49,906 nucleotides of DNA from [Mycoplasma] falconis (GCF_006385795.1 NZ_VFSS01000004.1:1-49906); one strand, 5' to 3'. Positions 11,187-20,031 are shown, counted from the stretch's first letter. The notes: generated by a model not told the origin, from the sequence alone. A program made the numbers and translations.

Positions 11187-11214
11187 AAAAAGCGTCTTTG
11201 TTTAACGCCTTTTT
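11187..11214 (-). terminator. Probable terminator downstream of the 159-aa membrane protein
   Basis: Stem AAAAAGCGT/ACGC-TTTTT with a single bulged base and an 8-9 nt loop, followed on the minus strand by a T-rich tract. It ends the leftward unit running from folD or from the membrane protein. Confidence 0.6.
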
Positions 11215-11221
11215 GTCAACA

Positions 11222-11701
11222 TTATTTTTCTGTTGTTATAACTTCTTCTTGAGGTTCACTTGGAGTTTTTTTCATCAATTCTTTAATGTGTAGTTTTAGT
11301 TGTACGGCTCCGATTAAAGCAATAACTGGACCAATTATATACATAACAAATGTTAATCCAAAACCTACTCATAGTAAAACTTTAAAAGTTCTTGCTTTTT
11401 CATCTAATTTTGAACTAGCAGCTAAAGCAGTAAACACTAAGTTGGTAATAAATACTGCAAAAGCTCCTCCAAAAAATGCTAAATTTAAGATAAAAACAGT
11501 TATCGAAGCAACTAAAATTTTAGTATTTTGTTCATTGGCTTCTGTTGATTCTGTATTTTTTGGTTGATTGGCAACAGATTTGTAAACAAATAATTGTAAA
11601 AGAGACAACACAATTAAGGTTAATACGCCAAATATTATTGCCAAAATATTTGTTATCATTGCCCCTCTGGCTCTTTTATATTGTCTTTGTAAGTTTTCCA
11701 T
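11222..11701 (-). CDS. Small multi-pass membrane protein, unknown function
   Basis: 159 residues with one TGA-Trp codon. A charged N-terminus (MENLQRQYKRARG) is followed by membrane segments at about 15-40, 68-100 and 112-135, then a Glu/Thr/Lys-rich cytoplasmic tail. The ribosome-binding site AAGGAAG precedes the ATG. It lies 49 bp downstream of folD on the same strand. I do not recognise a family. Arrangement suggests a protein spanning the membrane three or four times. Confidence 0.75.
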
Positions 11702-11750
11702 TATTCTTCCTTATTTAACTTATATATTAATATTATATTTCAAATTTGGC

Positions 11751-12641
11751 TTATTTTCTTTCTAATACGTCGACTATACGTTTAATATTGGGTAAATAAG
11801 TTCATAAATTATTTTTATTAGCCCAAGTTTTAATTAAATTTAAATTTAAGGCAATTACTGTCATCGGACCAACCCCACCTGGTACCGGGGTAATATAAGA
11901 TGCTTTTTTAATAAATTCATCAAAATTTAAATCCCCGTAAATTTTATTGTCAATACGATGAATGCCGACATCAACCACGACAACATCATTTTTAACTTGA
12001 TCTACTGTAATACAGTCTCTTTGACCTGTTGCTACAATAATAATATCGTTTTGATTCATATTATCTTTAGAAGTAAATTTATCGTAAGCATTAACGTTGC
12101 AGTTTAAGGATTTAAAATAATTGGTTAAAGGTTTACCCACTATTTTGCTTTGTCCTATGACACCAATTGTTTTATGATTAAAATTAATACCATAAGCTTT
12201 TAATAAAATTAAAATACCTAATGGGGTAGCAGACATAAAATAAGGCGGATTTTTAAAATCACTATTTGCATTAAAATCGTTTAAAGCATCAATATCTTTA
12301 TCAGTTGGAATTAAATTTAATAATTCGTTGACATTTTTTATTTTATTTGTCATCATCGGAAGTTGAATAATAAAACCGTTTGTTTCATTAGATAGTTTTT
12401 TAATTGCGGCAATTATTTCTTCTTGATCTGCATTTTCTTTTAATTTTAAAAACATCGTTTTGATACCCAAAACCGATGCATTGTTAATTTTATGTTTAAT
12501 ATAAATGTTAGATTCTTCTAGATTACCGACTTGAAGAATACCTAATGTTGGTTTAACAATATCAACTGGTAAATTTTTAAAATCATTTAAAATTGTTTCT
12601 TTAATTTGTGTTGATAATGCTTTACCATCTAATAAAATCAT
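11751..12641 (-). CDS. folD: Bifunctional methylenetetrahydrofolate dehydrogenase/cyclohydrolase FolD
   Basis: 296 residues. It interconverts methylene-, methenyl- and formyl-tetrahydrofolate, supplying one-carbon units, for example for initiator-tRNA formylation. Family motifs are visible: YIKHK with the catalytic lysine region, QLPMM, SATPLGILILLKAYGI, VIGQSKIVGKPL for cofactor binding, and the C-terminal signature PVPGGVGPMT. One TGA-Trp near the end extends the protein by 17 residues to the TAA at 11751. It starts 3 nt after the DUF2188 gene stop, so the two are cotranscribed. Confidence 0.95.
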
Positions 12642-12644
12642 GTA

Positions 12645-12821
12645 TTAAGCTTTTCTAAATGCACCTTTTTTAGATTGTACTAAAACTGATGTTGTATCAC
12701 TTAAAGATCATGCATATTCCATTGCTTCTTTTTGGGTTTTAAAAATTCTTAAAGCTTTTTTACCTTTTGGGTTTTTAACAGCTCAACCCTCATCATGGTT
12801 TACAACATAACGAACAGCCAT
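12645..12821 (-). CDS. DUF2188-like small protein
   Basis: 58 residues (two TGA codons read as Trp). It has the HDEGWAVKNPKGKKALRIFKTQKEAMEYA pattern of DUF2188 (whole-protein beta-beta-alpha repeats) in shortened form. The run is quoted only partly here; the key residues are Trp13, Lys16, Lys21-22 and the Thr29-Gln30-Lys31-Glu32-Ala33 helix start. The ribosome-binding site AGGAGG is strong. It is the first gene of a two-gene unit with folD. DUF2188 function is unknown. Confidence 0.8.
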
Positions 12822-12898
12822 AATTGCCTCCTAGTTAAAATATTTATATTAATAATAATATTAAAAATAAGCAGTTTTTTAAAACAAAAATAAAAAAA

Positions 12899-13283
12899 TG
12901 GTGGAGATGCGGGGAATTGAACCCCGGTCCACACATCTTAGGCATTGATCGTCTACAAGTTTATTCAGTTTTATAAGCAGTTAGTGAAGATAGTAAACTA
13001 AAAAACTTCTCTGCTAACTTTAGCATAAATGTCGCAAAATATATGCTAACTTTATTTTGCCAAGCTCTCCAATCAGACGAATTACAAACCGAGCTAATTT
13101 GTAGGTCTGCCTATTTTATAAATTAAGCAAATAGGTATTGTGTGTTGAATGAGTTTACATTGTTCATGTAAGCTGTTTCAACTTTTTTGTTTTCGTTTGC
13201 GCTTAAAAAGCCTAGTGATATTAAGGTTTATCAAACCACTGCAAATCAATGATTAGGATGTCTGTCGAAGCCATTACACCCCC
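12899..13283 (-). ncRNA. ssrA: tmRNA (ssrA)
   Basis: About 385 nt. The 5' end starts GGGGGTG and is followed by the conserved TAATGGCTTCGACA region. The 3' end carries a T-arm (GGTTCAA core) and ends CATCTCC-A-CCA; the acceptor strands pair 7/7 with two G-U pairs, and CCA is encoded. With SmpB it rescues stalled ribosomes. The resume codon GCA is at 13200-13198. The tag ORF reads A-NENKKVETAYMNNVNSF-NTQYLFA, 25 codons ending in TAA at 13123, rich in Asn and ending in Leu-Phe-Ala rather than the usual Leu-Ala-Ala. It begins 1 nt after the smpB stop codon. Confidence 0.95.
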
Positions 13284-13284
13284 A

Positions 13285-13722
13285 CTAATACTTCAAACTT
13301 TTAGCAATGTTTTTGTTTTGCTCTTCTTGGATAATTTTTTGGCGTTTGTCAAATTTTTTCAATCTTTTAGCCAAAGCTATTTCTACTTTAATATGATTGC
13401 CTTCTCAATAAATTTTTAAAGGTAAAATAATCATATTTAAACGTTCTGCCTTGTTTTTAATTGCTAAAATTTCTTTTTTATGTAATAGTAATTTTCTTGA
13501 ACGATAAGGATCACACTTCACTAACATATATTGAGCGATATTTAGATTGTTTAATCACATTTCAAGTTTGTTGCTAATAGAACAAAAAGCTGTTTCCATT
13601 TTAACATTTTTAGCTCTTAAACTTTTAACCTCTCAACCTAAAAGAGAAATGCCACATTCTCAAGAATCTTTTATTTCATAATCAGATTTAGCAAATTTAT
13701 TGATTGCTATTAATTTTGACAT
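13285..13722 (-). CDS. smpB: SsrA-binding protein SmpB
   Basis: 145 residues. It binds tmRNA and delivers it to stalled ribosomes. Family features are visible: the N-terminal INKFAKSDYEI, the WECGISLLGWEVKSLR segment with a conserved Glu/Lys/Ser core, YRSRKLLLHKKEI, LIILPLKIYW-like strands, and a basic C-terminal tail ending KSLKY. Several TGA-Trp codons occur. Its TAG stop ends at 13285 and the tmRNA 5' end is at about 13283, so both are likely made from one transcript and processed. A TATAAA lies 8 nt before the ATG. Confidence 0.95.
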
Positions 13723-13730
13723 AATTTAAT

Positions 13731-13736
13731 TTTATA
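13731..13736 (-). promoter_or_regulatory. -10-like TATAAA upstream of smpB-ssrA
   Basis: TATAAA with 8 nt to the smpB ATG on the minus strand and no Shine-Dalgarno between. It probably drives smpB and ssrA together. Confidence 0.45.
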
Positions 13737-13769
13737 TGATTTGCTTTTTTAACCTTAAAAAAAGCAAAC

Positions 13770-13801
13770 AAAAATCTGCTTCATTATAGGGCAGATTTTT
13801 A
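13770..13801 (-). terminator. Terminator of the efp operon
   Basis: 10-bp stem AAAAATCTGC/GCAGATTTTT with an 11-nt loop, just downstream of the transketolase-like gene. Confidence 0.8.
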
Positions 13802-13805
13802 TAAA

Positions 13806-15686
13806 TTATTTAGTTTTATTTTGTTTAGATTTAGTAATTATTTTGCTAATTTTATTAATTAAATTCTTTTTATCTAATGCTGTTTTTTCCGCAATGTCTT
13901 TGCCTGATTTTAATTCGTCTATATTATCTAAACCAATGCAATATTTAGCATACTTATTTCAGCTAAAAGAAGAAACACTTTCAAAGGAAATTGCATAATT
14001 TTTTGTATATTTAAGTTCTCTTAAATTGTCTCTATTTGAAGCTGAAATAACACTCAAACCTAAAAGTTTACCAACTTCTAAAGCTAATTTTAAATCATGA
14101 CCAGAAGAAATTAAAACTCAATCGAAGTTTTCTTTTTTAAGATAATAAGCACCAAATTTAATTTCATTTTTAGAAGTATTATTTAATTCAAAATTTGAAT
14201 TTTTATCAAAACAAATAGCGACCGGTCCGTTGTTATTATTTAAATAAAATTCAAATGCCCCTTTAAGTTCGTTTTTATCGGCTGATCTAAACAATTTAAG
14301 ACCGTCAATAGTTCTTAATTTAGCTATTGTAGCAGGTCCAACATTGTTAATAATATTAGTTGAATTCAATAAATTATCATCTTTAAAGATATATAAAATA
14401 TTTACTTTATTTTTAATAGCTAATTCAATTGAATCAATTAATTTATCGGCATAAGCTAATGAACTTATTAAAACTGGTTTGCTATTTAAATAAGCTGAAA
14501 TACCGCTAATAATACTTGCCGAACATTCATTTCTAGGACCAAATAAAACGCTTCGACCTTCTTTATTATTTAAAGCATAAGCTCCATCTAATGATTTGAT
14601 ATTTTGAAAATCATGATGGTTATTAGCACCTAAAAAAAGATTTTCATATTTTTGGGCTAAATTATCCAAAATTTGTTCGGTTATTTCACCTAAATTACTA
14701 TCTTTTTGAATTGTTAAATCATTTAAATTTTCTTTCAAATTATTGTTTAAAAATTTAATTAATTCGTCTGATGGAGTTCAATGTGAAAATTGATCACTTA
14801 GTTTAGCAAATCTGTTTTGATAAATTTCTGCAACTTCTTTATATATTGCAAAATTGTCAGTTTTTTTAAATAATAAACTTTCTTTTAAACTTTCTAAATC
14901 TTCTTCGTTTAGAAGCTTTCCATCTTTTTTAAGATCAAAATTTAAAACTTTTTCACCTAAAATTGAATCGATTTCAATTACAACAGGTTTATTAAATCTT
15001 TTAGCCTTGTTAATAGCTTTATAAATTGATTTAGGTCTTCCGTCTTTAACAAAAATATAACCTAAATTAAGAGAATCAAAATATTGAGCCGGTTTTAATC
15101 TTCTAGTTGACAAGGATTGATAATCGCTAAAATAACTACCACTATCTGCTAAAATAATCAATCTTTTAAGCTGTTGTTCCCCTGCGAAAGCCAATGCTTC
15201 GCTAGCGATACCTTCTGATAAATCAGAACGATTACAAATTAAATAAGTATAGTTTTTTAATTCTGAAAATTTATTGCTTAAATAATTTTCAGCTAAAGCA
15301 AAGCCAACCGCTTGAGCTAAATTTTGACCTTTACTAGAACCGGAAACTTCAATACCTAAATTTAAGTTCTTATTTAAAATAACATCTAATTTTGCATTTT
15401 TAGTACCATAAGATCTAAATTCTTCATCCGAAATTAAACCCATAAATCTTAAAGTCGCTAGATATAAAGGATTTAAAAGGTTTGATGAAACAATGATTCT
15501 GTCTCTTTTAGGACTTAAGGGATTTTTAACATCAAAGTTATAATGATAGAAAAAAAGCTCGTGAAAAATTTTAGCAGCTGTCATAATTTTGGCAGGTTCG
15601 CCTAAATTAGATTGTTCTATTGCTGCTAAGGTATTAATTTTTAAATTGTCAATTGCTAATTGATCGAAATTTTTATTTCTTTTCAT
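13806..15686 (-). CDS. Transketolase-like protein lacking the catalytic and thiamine-binding signatures
   Basis: 626 residues, near normal transketolase length and collinear with the family (for example NPLSPKRDRIIVSSN, LAQAVGFALAEN, EGIASEALAFAGE, GPRNECSASIISGISAY, LRTIDGLKLFRSADKNE). Compared with the known family pattern, the signature residues are replaced: SGHPG became LGEPA (His to Glu30), GHG became N69-L-L, GHPE became AKLD, the metal-binding GDG became N152-R-S, the DxNxI metal loop became DSGSYF, and the DGPTHQP catalytic loop became NNVGPATI. The second E of the thiamine-activating region seems kept. The reading frame is intact with several TGA-Trp codons, so it is not simply decaying. 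Its start overlaps the upstream gene by 14 bp. It is probably a pseudoenzyme or has a different ligand; alignment was by eye from memory. Confidence 0.85.
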
Positions 15687-15987
15687 TTACAAAACCTTCA
15701 AAAATTAAGTTAATGTTGATTGGTTTATTATCGATTAATGAATAAACTTTTTGTTCGATTAAAAAAATTAATTTTTTAGTTTCAAACAAAAAACTATTTG
15801 AGTTTTTAGCTTTATAAGATAAACTAAATCTAAAATTTGATTTAGTTTTATTAGGTTTAATATTAATCTCACTAGTTGATACTAAATCGCTACTATCTTC
15901 AAAAATTTGTTGAATAGATTTTTTAATAGCATCAATTTCAACATAATAAGGAGTTTCTGTATTAGTATTAACAAAAATTGGTTCCAT
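15673..15987 (-). CDS. Small protein between efp and the transketolase-like gene, possibly Asp23-like
   Basis: 104 residues from the ATG at 15987, which follows the efp stop by a single base (TAA-T-ATG), implying translational coupling. An alternative GTG three codons upstream overlaps efp. The sequence has alternating hydrophobic strands (FRFSLSYKAK), then a helix LIFLIEQKVYSLI and a strand ININLIFEGF. That layout resembles an Asp23/Gls24 domain, which ends V-N-V-x-V-x-G, but I hold this loosely. No signal peptide. It overlaps the next gene by 14 bp, so the three genes form one tight operon. Function unknown. Confidence 0.65.
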   Translation of the reverse strand: MEPIFVNTNTETPYYVEIDAIKKSIQQIFEDSSDLVSTSEINIKPNKTKSNFRFSLSYKAKNSNSFLFETKKLIFLIEQKVYSLIDNKPININLIFEGFVNEKK

Positions 15988-15988
15988 A

Positions 15989-16546
15989 TTAAGCACGACC
16001 TACGTATTTACCTGTTTCTGTTGAAATTAAAATAACTTCTCCTTCTTTAATAAATAATGGAGTTTCTACTATATAACCAGTTTCTAAAGTAACTTTCTTT
16101 TGAGCTGCTTGGGCAGTATTTCCCTTAACTGCGTCTGGTGATTCGGTTACTACTAAAGCTACGTTTGAAGGTAGTTCTAAATCTAAAACTTCGCTTTCGA
16201 ATTTTCTTACAACTACTTTTTGGCCTTCTTTTAGGAAATTCATTTCTCATTCTAGATGTGAAACTGGGATTTCAATTTGTTCAAAAGTTTCTTGGTCCAT
16301 TAAAACTACGGCTTCGCCAGTATTGTATAAGTAGTCCATATTAACTTTGTCGATCATTGCTTTTTCAACTTTATCTCCACCAGTAAATGATTTAATAGTG
16401 GTTGATCCAGTTCTTAAATCTTTAACTTTAGCTTTAACGTTAGCTTGTCCACGTCCTTGTTTTGAATGTTGTGCTTCTAAAACAACATAAATTTGTCCGT
16501 CTAATTGGAATGTAACTCCTGGTTTTAAATCATTAACATTTATCAT
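15989..16546 (-). CDS. efp: Translation elongation factor P
   Basis: 185 residues, standard for EF-P. It relieves ribosome stalling at proline stretches. Domain I begins INVNDLKPGVTFQLDG, and the loop that reaches the peptidyl-transferase centre is HSKQGRGQA, with Arg32 at the tip. The family ends with an OB-fold domain (ETGYIVETPLFIKEGE, STETGKYVGRA). Read across one TGA-Trp at about residue 100. A GGAGGA ribosome-binding site precedes the ATG. It is the first gene of an operon with a small protein and a transketolase-like protein, and is divergent from nadE. Arg rather than Lys at the tip raises the question of how, or whether, it is modified. Confidence 0.96.
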
Positions 16547-16642
16547 GATTCCTCCGTTTTTTAAAATATAAATTTAATTAATAAAATAAATAATAATAAA
16601 TAAAATGATAATAAAAAATGGCTATATTTTCTAAATATTTAA

Positions 16643-16648
16643 TAAAAT
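16643..16648 (+). promoter_or_regulatory. -10 box TAAAAT of nadE
   Basis: TAAAAT with 7 nt to the nadE ATG and no Shine-Dalgarno, again suggesting a leaderless mRNA. Confidence 0.5.
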
Positions 16649-16655
16649 TAAGCTT

Positions 16656-17423
16656 ATGAATAATAACGATTTCAAGAAAACTATCTTAACTAATAAAGAA
16701 TTAAAAATTTACCAAATTTTAATTAAAAAAATTAGAAATTGATTAAGACAAAAAGTAAATTCTGCTAAAGCTAATGGAATTGCTTTAGGTATTTCAGGCG
16801 GGATAGATAGTGCTACTTTAGCTAAAATTTGCGATGAAGAATTTCAAGAAAAAGCTCATTTTTATTACTTTAAAACTAAACAAGACACTTATACCGAAGA
16901 TCATATAAATCAATTACAAAAGGTTTTAAAAAATAAGATAGAAATTATTGATTTAACCAACGAATATAAACTTATTATTAATAATTTAAAATTAGAAAAA
17001 AGAATTGCTAAAATAAACACAAAATCAAGATTGTTTATGACCTCAATATACGCACTAAGTCAAGATAAAAATTGTTTAGTTTTAGGAACCGATAATTACG
17101 ATGAATTTTATTTAGGATATTTTACTAAGTATGGCGATGGTGGATGTGATCTTTTACCATTTGCAAACATTAAAAAATCAGACGTTTATGCAATGGCGAA
17201 CATTTTAAATATACCGAAAAGTATAATCGATAAAAAACCTTCTGCTAATTTAGAAGAAGAGCAATATGACGAAGACGAATTAGGTTTTTCATATGACCAA
17301 TTTGAAAAATGATTAATCGATAAAAATTCAGTCTCAAAAGAAGTACAATCAAAAATTGAAAAAGCACATAAATTAACAGATCATAAAAGAGATAGAATTC
17401 CTGTGGGTCCCAAACTAAAATAA
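16656..17423 (+). CDS. nadE: NAD synthetase NadE
   Basis: 255 residues, the short ammonia-dependent form without a glutaminase domain. It amidates nicotinate adenine dinucleotide to NAD. The ATP-pyrophosphatase P-loop SGGIDSA is at about residues 47-53. GTDNYDEFYLGYFTKYGDGG corresponds to the family GTxNxxE...GYxTKYGDG block, and KKPSANLEEEQYDEDELG contains the C-terminal substrate-binding signature. Three TGA codons are Trp. The product is also the cofactor used by LigA. It is monocistronic, divergent from efp, with a terminator directly after the stop. Confidence 0.95.
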
Positions 17424-17457
17424 AGGTAGAAACGATTGATTTCTACCTTTATTTTTT
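17422..17457. terminator. Terminator of nadE, possibly bidirectional
   Basis: Perfect 11-bp stem AAAGGTAGAAA/TTTCTACCTTT with a 7-nt loop and a T-rich tail. It sits between convergent genes. Confidence 0.85.
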
Positions 17458-17491
17458 AAAAACTTACTTATTTTTAATTGATTATTTAAAT

Positions 17492-18640
17492 TTATTTATT
17501 AAATTTAGTTCAGTTATTAAATTGTTCGTAATTTATTTTTTCTTCTAATTTTAAAGTTTTAATTTGCAATTTAATTAAACCATTATTAATATTAAAAAAT
17601 GGTTTTTCAATATTAAAAGAGAAAGGAATTTTTTTACTATTAAAAACATTATTAAGTTTTATTAAAAAATTTCCAGAAACTTGGCCTTTATAGTTTAAAG
17701 GTAAATAATAACCGGTATCTAAAATTGATTTGTCACTTAATATAAATTCACTTAAATTTGTGTCATAAACATATTTATTTTTATGTGAATATTCATATTT
17801 AATTAAATCAGTTCCTGTTGCAATTTTTCTTGATTCTAAATTTAAATTTTTATTTTTAAAATTATTATCTATTTCAACAGATTCCACAATCGGTTTCAAA
17901 CCTTTTAAATCTTCAATTTTAGATGTTTTAAAAGGCGAAGAATAAAACATTCGATATTCACTCGTAGCTATTTTATTTCAAGGTTTTCCTAATTCTGGTT
18001 TGTTAAAAGTTAATAAGCTATTTATAAATCTTTTAATTAAAACTTTGTTTTTAATTTCATCAATATTCGGTATTTTGCCAGATATTTTAAAATACAAGTT
18101 ATCTACATAACCAAATTTAATCGGACCTTCAAAAACTTTAGTTAAAGAACCTGATTCAGAAATTTTATTATTTAAATCTAACCTAAAACCAAACTGATAA
18201 AAATGTGTATTTCTAAACTTATTATATGATTCTATTTTTATTGATTTAATTTCGTTAAAAATAATATCTTTTTCAAGGTTTTTATTTAAAAATTTATTTA
18301 TCTTAATAATTTGATAATTATTTGAATTAACATTTTTATCAATATTAAATTTTGCTTTATAACCGTTAATAAAAATATTTTGAAAATTAGTATTTAGTAA
18401 ACTATTATGTATTTTAAATATTAAAGTCGCAGTATTATTTTGATTTCTATGTATTTCAATTTCAATTGGTTTATCTTTTAATTTATCATTATTGACTTCT
18501 TTGTTTTTACCAAGATGACCACCTACCCCAACACCTTGTAAACTATCTCGATAATAAAGTGGATGTCAATTAAAATCAAAATCTAAATTTTTTTGATAAA
18601 CAATTTGATTGGAATTAACAATATTTGCATCTACAATCAT
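17492..18640 (-). CDS. Uncharacterised 382-aa protein
   Basis: 382 residues, intact when three TGA codons are read as Trp; the long N-terminal part is free of TAA and TAG. No signal peptide or membrane segment is seen. It is Asn/Lys/Ile-rich with many short alternating strands (for example FINGYKAKFNID, FQYGFRLDLNN-like segments), and a GVGVGGHLGK loop near residue 40. I recognise no family. Its ATG directly follows the stop of a 40-codon ORF (TAA-ATG), and it has only a weak GGAAAA of its own, so expression probably depends on translation of that ORF. An all-beta cytoplasmic protein is a guess. Confidence 0.75.
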
Positions 18641-18763
18641 TTATTTTTTCCATTGTTTAATTAAGGCTAAATAGCTATTGAATATGCAAGTTTTTAAATC
18701 TATAAACTGTTTAAATCTTCACATGATTGCTAAATTCAATAAAGCATTAAACCTTTTTATCAT
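18641..18763 (-). CDS. 40-aa small basic ORF upstream of and abutting the 382-aa gene
   Basis: MIKRFNALLNLAIMWRFKQF followed by a Cys-containing amphipathic tail ending IKQWKK, with one TGA-Trp. It has a good ribosome-binding site (AGGGAG, about 6 nt before the ATG), unlike the 382-aa gene it abuts. It could be a true microprotein or a leader ORF that couples translation of the next gene. It is strongly basic and could lie along a membrane. It is too short for family recognition. Confidence 0.55.
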
Positions 18764-18778
18764 TTTTTACTCCCTTTT

Positions 18779-18798
18779 TGTCTAGTTTTATCTAGACA
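18779..18798. promoter_or_regulatory. Inverted repeat upstream of the 40-aa ORF
   Basis: Perfect 7-bp arms TGTCTAG/CTAGACA with a 6-nt spacer, lying a few bases before the ribosome-binding site of the small ORF. No long T-run follows on the minus strand, so it does not look like a terminator. It may be an operator or a leader hairpin. Confidence 0.5.
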
Positions 18799-18886
18799 CC
18801 TAAATCACATCATCTTTTTTGCTAAAAGAAATTAATTAGAAACTTTAAAATAAACTTATTTATATAAATAAATTTTTCAATCAGTT

Positions 18887-19219
18887 TTATTTTCATAATC
18901 AAGTTAAACATAAAAATAACTTTTTTAAATTACGATAATATGTTGATTTAGAACAATAAAATTCTTTTCAACATGTATTATTGCCATTTTTATCGATAAA
19001 AATATGTTTATACATTTTTTGTATTTCTTCAGGTAAAGAATTTACAAAGGTATCGTATAACTTCTTTTTAACCGCATCAAATAAAGCTTTTAATTTTGTT
19101 AATTTTTCTTTATTAAATAATTCATTAGGAATTTCATTAGGTAAATTACTTACATCAACTCAACAAGCGAGGTTCATGTGTAATTCAACTAATTTATTTT
19201 CCGCTAAAATTCTTTTCAT
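18887..19219 (-). CDS. Uncharacterised 110-aa protein
   Basis: 110 residues, four TGA-Trp codons. It is helical and Lys/Leu-rich, with LPNEIPNELFNKEKL and a C-terminal segment YCSKSTYYRNLKKLF that resembles a DNA-recognition helix (Ser-x-Ser-Thr-Tyr-Tyr-Arg). A strong AGGAGG ribosome-binding site precedes the ATG. It lies upstream of the 40-aa and 382-aa genes on the same strand, separated by 123 bp that hold the inverted repeat. A regulatory role is possible but only inferred. Confidence 0.7.
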
Positions 19220-19290
19220 TTGCCTCCTTTGTATAATAAAATACTGCATTTTTTAATTTTTTTAAAAAGAAAAATTTTCTTAAAATAAAT

Positions 19291-19316
19291 AAAAATCTGT
19301 GTTTTCACAGATTTTT
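19291..19316 (-). terminator. Terminator of ppa
   Basis: Perfect 11-bp stem AAAAATCTGTG/CACAGATTTTT with a TTTT loop, about 60 nt downstream of the ppa stop. Confidence 0.8.
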
Positions 19317-19377
19317 AAATTTCTAATAAATTTTTTAAAAAATTGCAATTATTGCAGTTTTTCTTGTTTTTGAAAAA

Positions 19378-19926
19378 TTAAACGTATTTATCAGGGTGTT
19401 CAACTTTCATTTTAGCAACAAATTCATCTTTATCCATTTTGCCGTATTTTTCCATTAATTCAACACATTCTTCGTATTCTTTTTGTGCTCATTCGATGTC
19501 TTTAAAACCTTTAACTTCGGTAACGTTTTTACCTTTAAATTCTTTATAAGTACTAAAGAAATTACGAACAGAAACTAATCACATTTGGTCAATATCAGCT
19601 AGTGATTTAATATGATCTAAACGATAATCATCGGCATGAACGGCGATTAATTTGGTATCGGTTTCACCCGAATCAATCATTTGCATTGCACCAATAACTC
19701 TAGCTTCTAAACTTGTGCCAGGCATAAATGTTTCACTTGAATAAACCAAAACGTCTAATTCGTCGCCATCTCAATCAAGAGCTTCTGAGATATAACCATA
19801 GTTAGCAGGATATTTAAAATCGCCTCTTAAAATTCTATCTACTTTAATTTTTCCTGATTTACGATCGTATTCGTATTTAATTTTTGAATCTTTACTAATT
19901 TCAATATTTACTTCAATATTTTTCAT
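19378..19926 (-). CDS. ppa: Inorganic pyrophosphatase, family I
   Basis: 182 residues, typical of bacterial family I enzymes. It hydrolyses pyrophosphate and so pulls biosynthetic reactions forward. Substrate-site elements are visible: KYEYDRKSG, the [12 protein letters not shown] block, and the metal-binding [10 protein letters not shown] (DxDxxDVLV pattern). A second acidic group follows in [13 protein letters not shown], and the C-terminal helix is acidic. The ATG lies 7 nt after a TAAAAT with no Shine-Dalgarno. Monocistronic, divergent from ruvA. Confidence 0.96.
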
Positions 19927-19933
19927 ACAAATT

Positions 19934-19939
19934 ATTTTA
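19934..19939 (-). promoter_or_regulatory. -10 box TAAAAT of ppa
   Basis: TAAAAT on the minus strand, 7 nt before the ppa start codon. Confidence 0.5.
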
Positions 19940-20031
19940 GCATTTTTTAATTTTTCGAAAAGTTTTCCTCAGTTTTTCTTAAAAGAGAAAATAGATTTTT
20001 ATTAAATCTTAAACTAGGGTTAGGAGGAAAA

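Noticed and set aside
11167..11260. Short plus-strand ORF starting ATGAAGAAACTAAGAAA
   Set aside because: It runs through the terminator hairpin and antisense to the 159-aa membrane gene; no ribosome-binding site.
12899..13283. A tRNA gene at the 3' end of tmRNA
   Set aside because: The T-arm and acceptor belong to the tmRNA: the conserved TAATGGCTTCGACA 5' part is 380 nt away and pairs with this end.
15994..15996. GTG start for the 104-aa protein
   Set aside because: It overlaps efp and has no better ribosome-binding site; the ATG at 15987 is directly behind the efp stop.
18981..19256. 91-codon plus-strand ORF
   Set aside because: It is antisense to the 110-aa gene, which has a strong AGGAGG ribosome-binding site in the right place; the plus-strand ORF has none.
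19319..19372. Possible small RNA in the repeats after ppa
   Set aside because: Only AT-rich near-repeats; the hairpin there has the features of a simple terminator.
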